Origin: Candidatus Uhrbacteria bacterium
Lineage (GTDB): Bacteria; Patescibacteriota; Patescibacteriia; UBA9934
Assembly (NCBI GenBank): GCA_943359525.1
Contig: CALRHV010000008.1
Coordinates: 1-41,761, forward strand
Reading direction: 5' to 3'
Length of the DNA: 41,761 nt
The position numbers and the translations under genes were made by a program. A model generated the notes under the pieces. That model was not told the origin of the DNA. It saw only the letters and a list, made by a program, of their open reading frames with translations, and searched no databases. Numbering within the stretch: the stretch's first letter is position 1; the number at the start of each line of letters is the position of its first letter. This document shows, one piece after another, positions 31,187 to 39,924 of the stretch.

Positions 31187-31627
31187 CTACGGAAGTTCTG
31201 CGTAGTATTGCTCGCATCGCGTGCTTACCGTGTCGTAATCTTCCGACGAATGGGTGTAGCGCGCGAATATGCATACTCGAACTCTGGTACTTCGCTTTCC
31301 CCAATTCGGATCCGTCTTTCGAAGGCGATCGATCTCTTCGAAACGTAGGGCTTGGCGCAGTCGTCGAAGATCGGACATCGTCTGGTACACGCCGATGTTT
31401 GCGGTGTCGGCCGTGTCCACGTTGTTGCTGACTGGAGCGCCGGTGTCGATCCTCTTCAAGGAGTCGCTGGATTCCTTCAGCTGAGGCTTGTTCGTCCGTT
31501 GTGCGGAACGTACTTGTGGCGGCGTTATTGGCGGATCATTGAATTCGAGCGCGCCGATAACGAAGAGAGTGAACACACCGATTCCAGTGCAGAATACACG
31601 AAACAGGGAGAAAGAAAGTGCAGCCAT
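31187..31627 (-). CDS. Hypothetical membrane-anchored protein
   Basis: A 146-residue protein with one N-terminal hydrophobic segment (about residues 3-24) and a charged tail with two Cys near the end (VCIFARYTH, TRCEQYY). The family is not recognised. The track begins at TTG 31663; ATG 31627 is preferred because AGGAG lies five bases upstream. The promoter TTGTGG-17-TATCAT is at 31691-31719, and the leader contains a GATTTGC/GCAAATC hairpin (31654-31674). It diverges from mraZ. Confidence 0.62.
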   Translation of the reverse strand: MAALSFSLFRVFCTGIGVFTLFVIGALEFNDPPITPPQVRSAQRTNKPQLKESSDSLKRIDTGAPVSNNVDTADTANIGVYQTMSDLRRLRQALRFEEIDRLRKTDPNWGKRSTRVRVCIFARYTHSSEDYDTVSTRCEQYYAELP

Positions 31628-31690
31628 GAGGGCTCCTGAGAGGGCGGGGTGGAGATTTGCCAAGGAAGCAAATCGGTAGGAACGGTGTCT

Positions 31691-31719
31691 ATGATACTAG
31701 AAATGGCGGTTATCCACAA
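31691..31719 (-). promoter_or_regulatory. Promoter of the 31627 gene
   Basis: On the minus strand TTGTGG, 17 bases, TATCAT, giving a leader of about 60 bases with a small hairpin. Confidence 0.6.
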
Positions 31720-31751
31720 GAACGAGGCGTTTTTTCTCGGTTTGAACCTTG

Positions 31752-31791
31752 AAGTGGTGTAAAGTGGGGACGTGAGGCATGAAGTGGGGCA
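31752..31791 (+). promoter_or_regulatory. MraZ-box-like decamer repeats
   Basis: Four consecutive 10-base units read AAGTGGTGTA, AAGTGGGGAC, GTGAGGCATG and AAGTGGGGCA. Three share AAGTGG and the third is degenerate. MraZ is known to bind tandem GTGG/TGGG-type direct repeats with 10-base spacing upstream of its own gene, so this is the expected autoregulatory operator. It ends 16 bases before the mraZ ATG. Confidence 0.75.
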
Positions 31792-31807
31792 CTAAAACAC
31801 TACCGCC

Positions 31808-32239
31808 ATGTTCCTTGGTCAATACAACCATTCTATCGACGACAAAGGACGGCTCGCCGTTCCAATGAAGTTTCGAGAAGCACTCGCGTATGGCGCGGTG
31901 GTGACGCGAGGCTTGGACTCTTCATTATTCCTGCTGCCCTTGGAGGAGTGGGGCAAATTAGCAACATCGCTTGCGAATTTACCCTTGGGCGCTGCCAACG
32001 CACGTGCATTCGCCAGGCTCATGCTTGCTGGGGCAATGGACGTCGTGTTGGACAAGCAGGGACGGTGTGTCGTTCCGGAGTATTTGCGGCAATACGCAGG
32101 CCTCCGGAAGGACGTTGTTATCGTAGGAGTGAATACGCGCCTGGAAATTTGGGACGCAGAGAAGTGGCAGACCTATGTCGCCGCAACGGAGAAAGACGCC
32201 GAGAGTATTGCCGAACAGCTCGGTTCTGTGGGACTTTAG
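31808..32239 (+). CDS. mraZ: Transcriptional regulator MraZ
   Basis: A 143-residue protein with two SpoVT/AbrB-like MraZ domains. The first begins MFLGQYNHSIDDKGRLAVPMKFREAL with the DKGR signature; the second has DVVLDKQGRCVVPEYLRQYAGL. MraZ is a DNA-binding repressor of the division and cell-wall cluster. A decamer operator lies upstream and rsmH starts six bases downstream, the conserved order at the head of the dcw cluster. Confidence 0.95.
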   Translation: MFLGQYNHSIDDKGRLAVPMKFREALAYGAVVTRGLDSSLFLLPLEEWGKLATSLANLPLGAANARAFARLMLAGAMDVVLDKQGRCVVPEYLRQYAGLRKDVVIVGVNTRLEIWDAEKWQTYVAATEKDAESIAEQLGSVGL

Positions 32240-32245
32240 CGCCCT

Positions 32246-33121
32246 ATGACCTCCGATTCGGCAAAAGTGCACATTCCGGTTCTTGCTCGCGAAGTTCTCG
32301 ACGGCCTGGCATTAAAGCCTGGAAGCCGAGTGCTCGATGGTACCGTCGGCCTTGGTGGACACGCGAAGCTTATGCTCGCAGCCACATCACCGAACGGTGA
32401 GCTCGTGGGGTTCGATCGTGACGATCGGAATCTCGTCGTCGCAAAAGAACGGTGTGCGGAATTCGGTGACCGCGTCACGCTTGTTCACGATTCTTTTTCA
32501 TCGATCGGTGCTCGCGACGTTGGAACCTTCGACGCGATGCTGTTCGACCTGGGATTTTCTTCGGTGCATGTGGACGACGCATCTCGCGGGTTCTCCTTCA
32601 TGAAGGACGGACCACTCGACATGCGCTACGACACACGGCAAGAACTTTCTGCGGAGGTGATTGTGAACACATGGACTCGTGAGGATCTTACGACGATACT
32701 CCGACGGCTTGGCGAAGAACCACGCAGCGCGATTATCGCGAAGGCCATCGTGGATGCTCGACGAGAAATGCGCATTGACACGACGTATCAACTTGCAGAA
32801 ATCGTTGCAAGCGTCGTGCATCGGTCAGGAAAAATTCATCCGGCAACGAAAACATTTCAAGCGTTGCGCATTGTGGTGAATGACGAACTTGGTGAAGTTG
32901 AACGGGGATTAACTGCGGCGCTCGCAATGCTCAACAGCGGCGGACGATGCGCGGTGATCACGTTTCATTCGCTCGAGGATCGACTGGTGAAGAATCTTTT
33001 TAAAACTCAGGCAGGACTGAAGCCAATCACAAAGAAACCGATTATTGCGACGGAAATCGAGATGAAAGAAAACTCTCGTTCACGCAGCGCAAAGTTACGC
33101 ATCGTCGAAAAGATAGGGTGA
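32246..33121 (+). CDS. rsmH: 16S rRNA (cytosine-1402-N4)-methyltransferase RsmH
   Basis: A 291-residue SAM-dependent methyltransferase (MraW). It starts HIPVLAREVLDGL, has the SAM motif DGTVGLGGHAKLML, then FDLGFSSVHVDDASRGFSFMKDGPLDMRYD, TFQALRIVVNDEL and CAVITFHSLEDRLVKN, all strongly diagnostic. It is co-transcribed with mraZ. A short REP-type element separates it from the ftsL-like gene. Confidence 0.96.
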   Translation: MTSDSAKVHIPVLAREVLDGLALKPGSRVLDGTVGLGGHAKLMLAATSPNGELVGFDRDDRNLVVAKERCAEFGDRVTLVHDSFSSIGARDVGTFDAMLFDLGFSSVHVDDASRGFSFMKDGPLDMRYDTRQELSAEVIVNTWTREDLTTILRRLGEEPRSAIIAKAIVDARREMRIDTTYQLAEIVASVVHRSGKIHPATKTFQALRIVVNDELGEVERGLTAALAMLNSGGRCAVITFHSLEDRLVKNLFKTQAGLKPITKKPIIATEIEMKENSRSRSAKLRIVEKIG

Positions 33122-33136
33122 CGATATGCTGCCTTA

Positions 33137-33217
33137 GTCATTCTGAGCGTAGCGAAGAATCTCTCGTAGGGTAGCCCGGGTTCACCTGCGAGAGATCCTT
33201 CACTTCGTTCAGGATGA
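33137..33217. repeat. Short nuclease-free relative of the GIY-YIG elements
   Basis: An 81-bp unit with imperfect inverted arms of about 34 bases (GTCATTCTGAGCG... and ...GTTCAGGATGAC) has the same end sequences as the GIY-YIG elements but no gene. It interrupts the rsmH-ftsL interval and could form a long hairpin in the mRNA. Confidence 0.8.
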
Positions 33218-33286
33218 CTGAAAAAAACAGTCATGATTTCAAATCTAACGAATTGTATGGAGGTACAAAAAGGAGGAAACATTTTC

Positions 33287-33580
33287 GTGAGAGCGCTGAA
33301 AAATCCGCGCGTCATGAGTGTGCTGAGTGTGGGCACGATGCTTGCATTTGGGGTGTTGTACGTTGGCCAGGTGAATAATGCCGCCACAAAAGGGTACGCA
33401 GTGCGTGCTTTGCAGGAAAGGAATGTAGAACTTCGTCATGAGAGCGCTCGATTGGACATGCAAATTGCAAAATTGCGCTCGTTGGATAGCGTAAAAGCGC
33501 GTGAATCATTTCTGGGATTGAAAAAAATTGAACACGCAACGTTTGTTCAGACCGGAAGTGATGTGGTGGCGGTGAGGTAG
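33287..33580 (+). CDS. FtsL-like division protein
   Basis: A 97-residue single-pass protein: a short basic N-terminus, a transmembrane helix (about residues 12-30) and a coiled coil (about 38-70). This is the FtsL layout, in the position after rsmH that ftsL normally holds. The start is uncertain: GTG 33287 follows AGGAGG by ten bases, while ATG 33233 or 33257 would add 10-18 residues. The penicillin-binding protein gene that usually follows is absent; gpmI comes instead. Confidence 0.7.
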   Translation: MRALKNPRVMSVLSVGTMLAFGVLYVGQVNNAATKGYAVRALQERNVELRHESARLDMQIAKLRSLDSVKARESFLGLKKIEHATFVQTGSDVVAVR

Positions 33581-33604
33581 GGGGCGTGTTATCATACCGT
33601 CATT

Positions 33605-35206
33605 ATGACGGCCGAAAATTCGGGAAATGCGCGTCGTCCACGTCCGGTTGTTCTTTTTGTTTTAGACGGTTTTGGCATTGCACCCGATGCTGAAGGAAAC
33701 GCTATTACCCGTGCGAATACTCCAACGTTTCACGCAATGACGTCGCGGTATCCATCCATGACGTTGCGGGCTTCCAGCGAGGAGGTCGGTTTGAACTGGG
33801 GCGAAATGGGAAACAGCGAGGTCGGTCACTTGGCCATTGGTGCCGGTCGTGTGTATTATCAAACGCTCCCACGTTTGGGGAAGTCTATTGCGAGTGGGGA
33901 ATTCATGAAGAATCCTGCACTCGTGAAGGCATTTGAAAAAATAAAACACACCGGTGGGGTGTTGCACCTCATGGGCATTTTGTCGTCGGGAAAAGTGCAC
34001 GGATTTGATGAGCACTGTTACGCGTTGCTCCGCATGGCAAAAGAATACGGACTACAGAAGGTTGCGGTTCACGCAGTACTCGACGGTCGCGATACGCTGT
34101 ACAACTCTGGTTTAGATTTTGTGAAGAATGCGCTCGCGCAGATGAAGGAAATCGGCATTGGTGAGCTTGCAAGTATGTGTGGAAGATTCTTTGCGATGGA
34201 TCGCGATAATCGATGGGACCGAATTGAAAAAGCATACAACGCGATGGCAATTGGGAAGGCGGACGTGATGGTGGAGAACGCGGTGGAAGCAATTGAGCTT
34301 TCGTATTCGCGCGAAGTGTACGATGAAGAATTCGTTCCAACTGTCATCACGAAGAAAGGAAAGCCTGTCGCAACTATAGGTGCGGACGACGCAGTGATCT
34401 GCTGGAACTTTCGCCCGGATCGATCCCGCGAAATTACTAGGGCATTTGTGGTGCCGGCGTTTGATAAGTTTCCACGTGAGTACATTAAGAGTCTAACGTT
34501 TGTGACAATGACGGAGTATGAGGAAGGGCTTCCGGTCGACGTTGCATATGCGCCAGAAAAGATTTCAAATCCGTTGGCTGAAGTGATTGCGAATGCGGGG
34601 CTTGTTCAGCTCCATATTGCCGAAACAGAGAAATATGCGCACGTGACGTTTTTTTTGAACGGGACGCGTGAAGAACCGTTTCCGCACGAGGATCGCGTGC
34701 TCATTCCGTCGCCACACGTCGCAAGTTACTCGGAACAGCCGGCAATGAGCGCTGTTGCAATTACGGATCGTGTCGTCCAAGAAATCAAACGTGGGAATTA
34801 CGATGTGATTCTTGGAAATTTCGCGAACGCGGACATGGTTGGCCATACGGGGAACCTTGCTGCGACGATTGTTGCAATCGAAACGATTGACGCATGTTTG
34901 GCACGCATCATCGATGCTGTTCTTGCGGCCGACGGTGTGTTGCTCGTGACTGCCGATCATGGAAATGCGGAAGAAGTGCTCAATTTGCAAACACACGATA
35001 TCGACAAAGAACACAGCACGAATCCTGTTCCGTTTTGGATCATCGGCAAACAATTTGAAGGCAAGCCTTCTATTTGCGGGGACGTCCCCAGCGGCGACCT
35101 TTCTCTCATGCCTCCCTGCGGCATGCTGGCCGACGTTGCTCCAACTATTCTCGCGATTTTGGGGATTCCGCAGCCGGCAGAGATGACAGGAACGGCGTTG
35201 CTTTGA
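33605..35206 (+). CDS. gpmI: Cofactor-independent phosphoglycerate mutase
   Basis: A 533-residue Mn2+-dependent enzyme interconverting 3- and 2-phosphoglycerate in glycolysis. The N-terminal VLDGFGI supplies metal ligand Asp21, Ser71 in MGNSEVGH is the phosphoryl acceptor, then HAVLDGRDT, CWNFRPDRSREITRA, NFANADMVGHTG and TADHGNAEEVL follow, all family signatures. An extended -10 (TGTTATCAT, ending at 33595) lies nine bases before the ATG. A GIY-YIG element is inserted right after the gene. Confidence 0.97.
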   Translation: MTAENSGNARRPRPVVLFVLDGFGIAPDAEGNAITRANTPTFHAMTSRYPSMTLRASSEEVGLNWGEMGNSEVGHLAIGAGRVYYQTLPRLGKSIASGEFMKNPALVKAFEKIKHTGGVLHLMGILSSGKVHGFDEHCYALLRMAKEYGLQKVAVHAVLDGRDTLYNSGLDFVKNALAQMKEIGIGELASMCGRFFAMDRDNRWDRIEKAYNAMAIGKADVMVENAVEAIELSYSREVYDEEFVPTVITKKGKPVATIGADDAVICWNFRPDRSREITRAFVVPAFDKFPREYIKSLTFVTMTEYEEGLPVDVAYAPEKISNPLAEVIANAGLVQLHIAETEKYAHVTFFLNGTREEPFPHEDRVLIPSPHVASYSEQPAMSAVAITDRVVQEIKRGNYDVILGNFANADMVGHTGNLAATIVAIETIDACLARIIDAVLAADGVLLVTADHGNAEEVLNLQTHDIDKEHSTNPVPFWIIGKQFEGKPSICGDVPSGDLSLMPPCGMLADVAPTILAILGIPQPAEMTGTALL

Positions 35207-35235
35207 GCTCTATAACGTTTGTTTTATGTATTTCC

Positions 35236-35623
35236 GTCATCCTGAGCGTATGCGAAGGATCTCTCGCAGGTTTGTTGGCTAAAGTTTATGGATGAAAAAG
35301 TATTCTTCGTTTACATGCTCACGAATATTTCACGATCGGTTCTCTACGCTGGCGTTACAAATAATCTTCAGCGACGAATGGCAGAGCATCGATCCGGCAT
35401 CATCGACGGCTTCACAAAAAAATACCGATGCACGATCCTTGTGTATTTCGAAGCGACTGGGGAAGCTTATGCCGCAATTACTCGAGAAAAAGAAATAAAA
35501 GGGTGGACACGAGCAAAGAAGAACGTCATGGTGAATTCTGTGAATCCAAATTGGGATGATCTGTACGAAAGTATTTGGTGAACGATAGCCGGCGAAAGAT
35601 CCTTCGCATACGCTCAGGATGAC
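35236..35623 (+). mobile_element. GIY-YIG element B with perfect terminal inverted repeats
   Basis: A 388-bp unit is bounded by perfect 27-bp inverted repeats (35236-35262, 35597-35623), beginning GTCATCCTGAGCGTATGCG. Relative to element A, both arms carry the same substitution (GCGTATGCG versus GCGCATGCG), so the arms stay matched within each copy. Its right end overlaps the first possible start codon of nth. Confidence 0.82.
35288..35581 (+). CDS. Small GIY-YIG nuclease (element B)
   Basis: A 97-residue GIY-YIG domain protein, the same length as the copy in element A with 21 substitutions scattered over the sequence and no frameshift. The motif VYMLTNI...LYAGVT shows the GIY position as YAG, a change that might affect activity. 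The retained central block RSGIIDGFTKKYRC is identical in both copies. It is enclosed by the element's inverted repeats. Confidence 0.9.
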   Translation: MDEKVFFVYMLTNISRSVLYAGVTNNLQRRMAEHRSGIIDGFTKKYRCTILVYFEATGEAYAAITREKEIKGWTRAKKNVMVNSVNPNWDDLYESIW

Positions 35624-35630
35624 TGATCCT

Positions 35631-36356
35631 ATGCAATCCACAAAAACCGTCCTCAAAACCCTCACCAAATTCTCCCTCCTCTACCCCGATCTTGGCGCTC
35701 TACACGTCGGCACGCCGTATCACATGATTGTGATGGTCGCGTTATCGGCGCGAACAAGGGACGAGCAGATTTTGAAACTTGCGCCGGGGTTCTTTAAGGC
35801 TTTTCCGACGGTGAACGATCTTGCCGTTGCCGATATCGGGTCGATCACGAAGGCGATCAACACGATCGGGCTGTACAAACAGAAGGCGAAAAACTTGAAA
35901 TCGATGGCACTGATGATCGTGTCCGAATTCGATGGGACTGTTCCGCGAACCCTCGAAGAACTCGTTCGCCTCCCTGGCGTTGGCCGGAAAACCGCGAGCG
36001 TTATTCTCGTTGCGGCATTCGATACGCCGGCGATCGCTGTGGATACGCACGTGTATCGGGTTACGAATCGATTAGGTTGGGTGAAAACCAAGACGGTGGA
36101 AGCCACCGAGCAGGCGCTTCTCAAAATCATTCCGAAGTCGATGCAGCCGATCGTGAATCGCGTCTTTGTTCCCTTCGGCCGTACCATCTGTATCGCAAAA
36201 CCCCGCTGCTGGGCGTGTCCGCTTGTGAATGAATGTACGTTTGCGCAAAAGAATCTTATCCCTCCGTCCAACAAAGAGAAGATTCTGAATACGATACAAT
36301 CCATGCGTAACGGGATTCGAATTCTTAAAGAAGCCTTACATGCTGCACTTCGATGA
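35631..36356 (+). CDS. nth: Endonuclease III-like DNA glycosylase
   Basis: A 241-residue base-excision-repair glycosylase/AP lyase for oxidised pyrimidines. The helix-hairpin-helix LPGVGRKTA carries the catalytic Lys, VDTHVYRVTNRLG the catalytic Asp, and the C-terminal CIAKPRCWACPLVNEC is the 4Fe-4S loop. Its first Cys spacing is five residues instead of the usual six. ATG 35631 is preferred over 35619, which lies inside the mobile-element end. A C-terminal extension follows the cluster. It overlaps the next gene by 17 bases. Confidence 0.92.
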   Translation: MQSTKTVLKTLTKFSLLYPDLGALHVGTPYHMIVMVALSARTRDEQILKLAPGFFKAFPTVNDLAVADIGSITKAINTIGLYKQKAKNLKSMALMIVSEFDGTVPRTLEELVRLPGVGRKTASVILVAAFDTPAIAVDTHVYRVTNRLGWVKTKTVEATEQALLKIIPKSMQPIVNRVFVPFGRTICIAKPRCWACPLVNECTFAQKNLIPPSNKEKILNTIQSMRNGIRILKEALHAALR

Positions 36357-36843
36357 ACATCTTACGGAGCAGATTCGCGATGCCGGAAAGCCGTTGCTCC
36401 CTTTTTGGCGTTTTCTTGCGAGCTATGGCATGTGGGGATTTCTCATCCTTATTGGTGCGTTGGGTGCGTTTGGCATTGGAACACCGGTCGCTTGGCTTGC
36501 ATTGTGTGTTCCCGTCGTTATTACGCATCTCCTTACTCTCGCTCTTCAGCTCATTATTCGCCGACCTCGACCGCCCATTAATGTTGCAGCAATCCACATG
36601 TGGCATCGCACGCCGTCATTTCCATCAGCACACTCGGCGGGAAGCATGGCTTTCGCGGTGATGTTGTCGTCGGTGCTTTTTTATCAACCCGGCTTTGGTG
36701 TGTGGTTTGCGTGCGCTATCACGTTCTTTGCATTGTTCATTGGCATTTCCCGCATTATGGTTGGTGTTCACTATCTTGGCGACGTGCTTGCTGGGCTGTT
36801 GTTTGGCATTCTGGTGACGGGGATTTTTCTGACGGTTTTGTAA
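36340..36843 (+). CDS. PAP2-family membrane phosphatase
   Basis: A 167-residue protein with about five hydrophobic helices and the PAP2 phosphatase motifs: RRPRP (motif 1), PSFPSAHSAGS (motif 2, with His) and SRIMVGVHYLGDVLAG (motif 3, with catalytic His and Asp). Small PAP2 proteins of this kind often act as undecaprenyl-diphosphate phosphatases (BcrC-like), recycling the cell-wall lipid carrier. That role suits the envelope theme but is inferred. Confidence 0.88.
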   Translation: MLHFDEHLTEQIRDAGKPLLPFWRFLASYGMWGFLILIGALGAFGIGTPVAWLALCVPVVITHLLTLALQLIIRRPRPPINVAAIHMWHRTPSFPSAHSAGSMAFAVMLSSVLFYQPGFGVWFACAITFFALFIGISRIMVGVHYLGDVLAGLLFGILVTGIFLTVL

Positions 36844-36931
36844 GAAAAGCATCGCTCGTGTGGATAAGCATGCAGTACGCCGTTCACAATTGCGATATGA
36901 TTCTTCTGAATTTATTCACCTACCTTTTTCT

Positions 36932-39118
36932 ATGATTGACGCTCGAATTTCATCGGCGACGATAACGCGCCTCAAGAGGTTTACTGCTGCAGGTCTTTTG
37001 GCCGCGATGGGATTCTTGGGCACAGGTCATTTTGCTCACGCGGCGGCTCCACAAGGAACGTTGACGGGTACAGTGAAGACATTGACCGCTGGAACAACAA
37101 CCCCAATTAATGCCATCAAAATAACCGATTTCGGAACAGCAGAAATCACAAACACGAATGATATTAAGATCAAGATTCCAAGCACGGTCAATGCAAAATG
37201 GGATACCTCAGACACAACAGCAACATTGACACAGCCTGCGGTAACCGGTGTGGTAAACACAACGGTAACCTATGCAGATTCTGGTAGAACGTTGATTTTG
37301 GACGTTACAACAAGTTTTGCGAACTCCGAATTCGTTGAGGTGAGCGGCTTGAGCTACATTCCATTTGCGGCATCTTCGGCTGTGGCATTGACCTGGGCTA
37401 TTGATGGCGCAACGTATCTTGCGGGAAATGCGAATACGGCATTAACCGTTATTCCAGAGCCACAGCTCACATCTTCCATTACGCTTGGTGGAAACTCGGT
37501 CGTAGGAACCGCAGGAAGCACCACGCTTCTTTTGACGCCACCATTCGCGCTTGCGGCAAACGACACTATTGTGTGGACCATGCCAACGAACATAAACGTT
37601 CCGCAGGGAGCAATCACCGTTGCGTCGCAAACATTGGCTGGCGGCGGAGTATTTACGTGTACTGGTGTGAATGCAACACGAGTCATTACCTGTACCACGG
37701 ATGGCGTTATTACTGCTGATGTTGCGGGAAACATTGTCTTGAGTGGAATTACATCAATTTTCGTGGCGGTAACCGGAAACGTTGCGGATCTTACTATTAA
37801 TAGCGTGACCGCTGGATCTGGTGCGGATATCGCCTTGGATACGACAACGGCGGTAACTGCCACAACAGCCGGCGTGATGACATCGACGAATGTCGTTCCA
37901 GGCGGCACAACTGTTGGAACGACGAATACGGCAACGGTAACGTTTACCACCGTCAATTCCATTGCTGCTGATGGTAATGTGAAAATCACCTTTGGTTCCG
38001 GATTCGTTCTTACGAGCGTTGCATCTACAGACATGGCATGTTCAACGCTGACTGGCGGAACAACAGCAACGACGGTTTCTGGTCAAACAGTTATTCTCAC
38101 CCGAACGACCGGGGACGTGGAAGTTGCTGGAGCGCAGACCTGTACAATTGCTCACGTCATTAACCCTGTTACTGCTGGGACGACCGGGACATACACCATT
38201 TCTACCACAAACAGTGCAGATGCTATCGTGGACTCTGATGCTGCGGTAACTGCAGACACCATGTTTGCTGCAAGTGGTACGTCAAATTCAGAGGCAACAT
38301 CAACTCCGCTTACGTACGACATCGCATTGTCTGCTCCGGATGTTGCATCTGCATACGATGCAGGAGACGCAATCACCATTACTTGGTCCACCAATGGAGG
38401 AACGGGAGCTGTTGCGGCAGTGAACCTGGATTATTCCACGGACGGAGGCGTAACATTTACTTCTATTGTTACAGGAACCACGAATGACGGTTCATACATT
38501 TGGACGGCACCAAGTATCAGCGCGCAAAGCGTTACCATCCGCGCACAGGCAACGGATCTTCTCACCGTTCTTGATACTGACACTTCAGATGCGTTCAGTA
38601 TTGGAACAGAAGCAGAGGCAACAGAAGATACCGAAACTCCAGTGGAAGACGTAGATACCACCGCAGGTTCAACAACCCTTCTTCCAACAGGAACATATTT
38701 CAGGGGGGAGTCTTGGAGCACGGTGTACTACGTGGATGGCACAACACGCCGCCCATTCTTGGACGCGCAAACATTCTTTACCTACGCCGACAATTTCGAT
38801 GCAGTGATCGAAACGTCTGATGATTACTTGGCGAACTTCACCATTGGCACACCAATGCTGCCAAAGGCAGGAACGGTGCTCGTGAAGATTCAATCAGTGA
38901 ACAATGTATATGTGCTCGGTGAAGACGGCGAACTTCGCTGGATTACTTCTGAGGCTCTTGCAGTAAGCATGTACGGTGGCGTGTGGGCAGATTACGTTAT
39001 CGACGTGCCGGTGACTGCATGGGGACACTTCACATTTGGTACAGACATCACATCGATTGCAGATGTTGCTGTTGACCTCACGATTATTCAAACACGCAAT
39101 GCGCTGAATTCGAAATAA
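36932..39118 (+). CDS. Large secreted surface protein
   Basis: A 728-residue exported protein. A Sec-type signal peptide (positive RLKR, hydrophobic FTAAGLLAAMGFLGTG, cleavage near AHA) precedes a Thr/Ala/Val/Gly-rich beta-type region (about 45-600) with repeated domain-like blocks, low in Cys and aromatics, as in S-layer and adhesin proteins. An Ig-like segment (about 490-570) and a Glu/Thr linker lead to a C-terminal domain with paired motifs VYYVDGTTRRPF and VYVLGEDGELRWI, a module I associate with CPR surface proteins. ATG 36932 is preferred to the track start because the signal peptide begins there. A strong terminator follows. Confidence 0.8.
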   Translation: MIDARISSATITRLKRFTAAGLLAAMGFLGTGHFAHAAAPQGTLTGTVKTLTAGTTTPINAIKITDFGTAEITNTNDIKIKIPSTVNAKWDTSDTTATLTQPAVTGVVNTTVTYADSGRTLILDVTTSFANSEFVEVSGLSYIPFAASSAVALTWAIDGATYLAGNANTALTVIPEPQLTSSITLGGNSVVGTAGSTTLLLTPPFALAANDTIVWTMPTNINVPQGAITVASQTLAGGGVFTCTGVNATRVITCTTDGVITADVAGNIVLSGITSIFVAVTGNVADLTINSVTAGSGADIALDTTTAVTATTAGVMTSTNVVPGGTTVGTTNTATVTFTTVNSIAADGNVKITFGSGFVLTSVASTDMACSTLTGGTTATTVSGQTVILTRTTGDVEVAGAQTCTIAHVINPVTAGTTGTYTISTTNSADAIVDSDAAVTADTMFAASGTSNSEATSTPLTYDIALSAPDVASAYDAGDAITITWSTNGGTGAVAAVNLDYSTDGGVTFTSIVTGTTNDGSYIWTAPSISAQSVTIRAQATDLLTVLDTDTSDAFSIGTEAEATEDTETPVEDVDTTAGSTTLLPTGTYFRGESWSTVYYVDGTTRRPFLDAQTFFTYADNFDAVIETSDDYLANFTIGTPMLPKAGTVLVKIQSVNNVYVLGEDGELRWITSEALAVSMYGGVWADYVIDVPVTAWGHFTFGTDITSIADVAVDLTIIQTRNALNSK

Positions 39119-39126
39119 TCACATAC

Positions 39127-39159
39127 AAAAAGCTCGGGCCTTAAACGGCTCGGGCTTTT
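39127..39159 (+). terminator. Terminator of the surface-protein gene
   Basis: AAAAGCTCGGGCC pairs with GGCTCGGGCTTTT (13 bp, two G-U), with a 6-base loop and a T-run. Confidence 0.88.
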
Positions 39160-39178
39160 GTGTTACCCTGAAAGCTCT

Positions 39179-39919
39179 ATGATCCAGGCTATTCTTCTTG
39201 CAGGAGGAAAAGGAACCCGCCTTGCGCCGCTCACAGACAATTTGCCGAAGCCGTTGGTACAGATCCATGGCAAGCCGATGATGCAGTACGTTTTGGAGCA
39301 TCTGCAACGCGCCGGCATCACGAACGTCGCAATCTCCGTGGCACACCTTGGCCACATGATTTCCGACGAGTTCGGTGATGGATCGGCACTAGGCATGAAC
39401 CTCTCGTATCTCGTGGAGCCAGAACCGATGGGAACTGGCGGATGGACGAAGTTGGTGAATTGGGACGATCTCGATGAGAACTTCATCGTCGCAAACGCAG
39501 ACAACTTGTTCTGGATCGACGTGGCATCGTTCCTCGAACGCCATCGATCCCACGGCGACATCGCGACCATTGCCGGCATTGAACTCCCAAGCGCAGACAT
39601 TGCGAAGTATGAGATTCTTCGACCGGACCTCGATCATACGAGTCTCAACGCGTACGTTGATCGATCGCAGGCCGAGATCGAACTCGCAGGAAAAGAAACC
39701 GGCTTTATTAGCTCCGGTTGGTACGTTATGAATAAAGGGGTCAGGTCGTTTATCGTACGGTCAGAGTTGCCGATCTCAAACGAAGTCCATATCTGGCCAG
39801 CAATTTCACAGAGCGGCCGATCCATCGGCTTCTACCACGCCACCGAGCCCTGGTTCGATTCCGGCACGCATGAGAGGCTGGCAAGGGTTGCTGCACATGT
39901 AGCGTCGATCAAACAATAA
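39179..39919 (+). CDS. Sugar-phosphate nucleotidyltransferase
   Basis: A 246-residue enzyme of the NTP-transferase family (RmlA/GlmU-N type). The N-terminal ILLAGGKGTRLAPLTDNLPKPL is the nucleotide-binding signature, followed by KPMMQYVLEHL, VEPEPMGTGG and the metal Asp in VANADNLF. It activates a sugar phosphate as an NDP-sugar; the specific sugar is not evident. TACCCT preceded by TGT lies nine bases before ATG 39179. mltG follows after five bases, suggesting an operon. Confidence 0.88.
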   Translation: MIQAILLAGGKGTRLAPLTDNLPKPLVQIHGKPMMQYVLEHLQRAGITNVAISVAHLGHMISDEFGDGSALGMNLSYLVEPEPMGTGGWTKLVNWDDLDENFIVANADNLFWIDVASFLERHRSHGDIATIAGIELPSADIAKYEILRPDLDHTSLNAYVDRSQAEIELAGKETGFISSGWYVMNKGVRSFIVRSELPISNEVHIWPAISQSGRSIGFYHATEPWFDSGTHERLARVAAHVASIKQ

Positions 39920-39924
39920 ACCCT

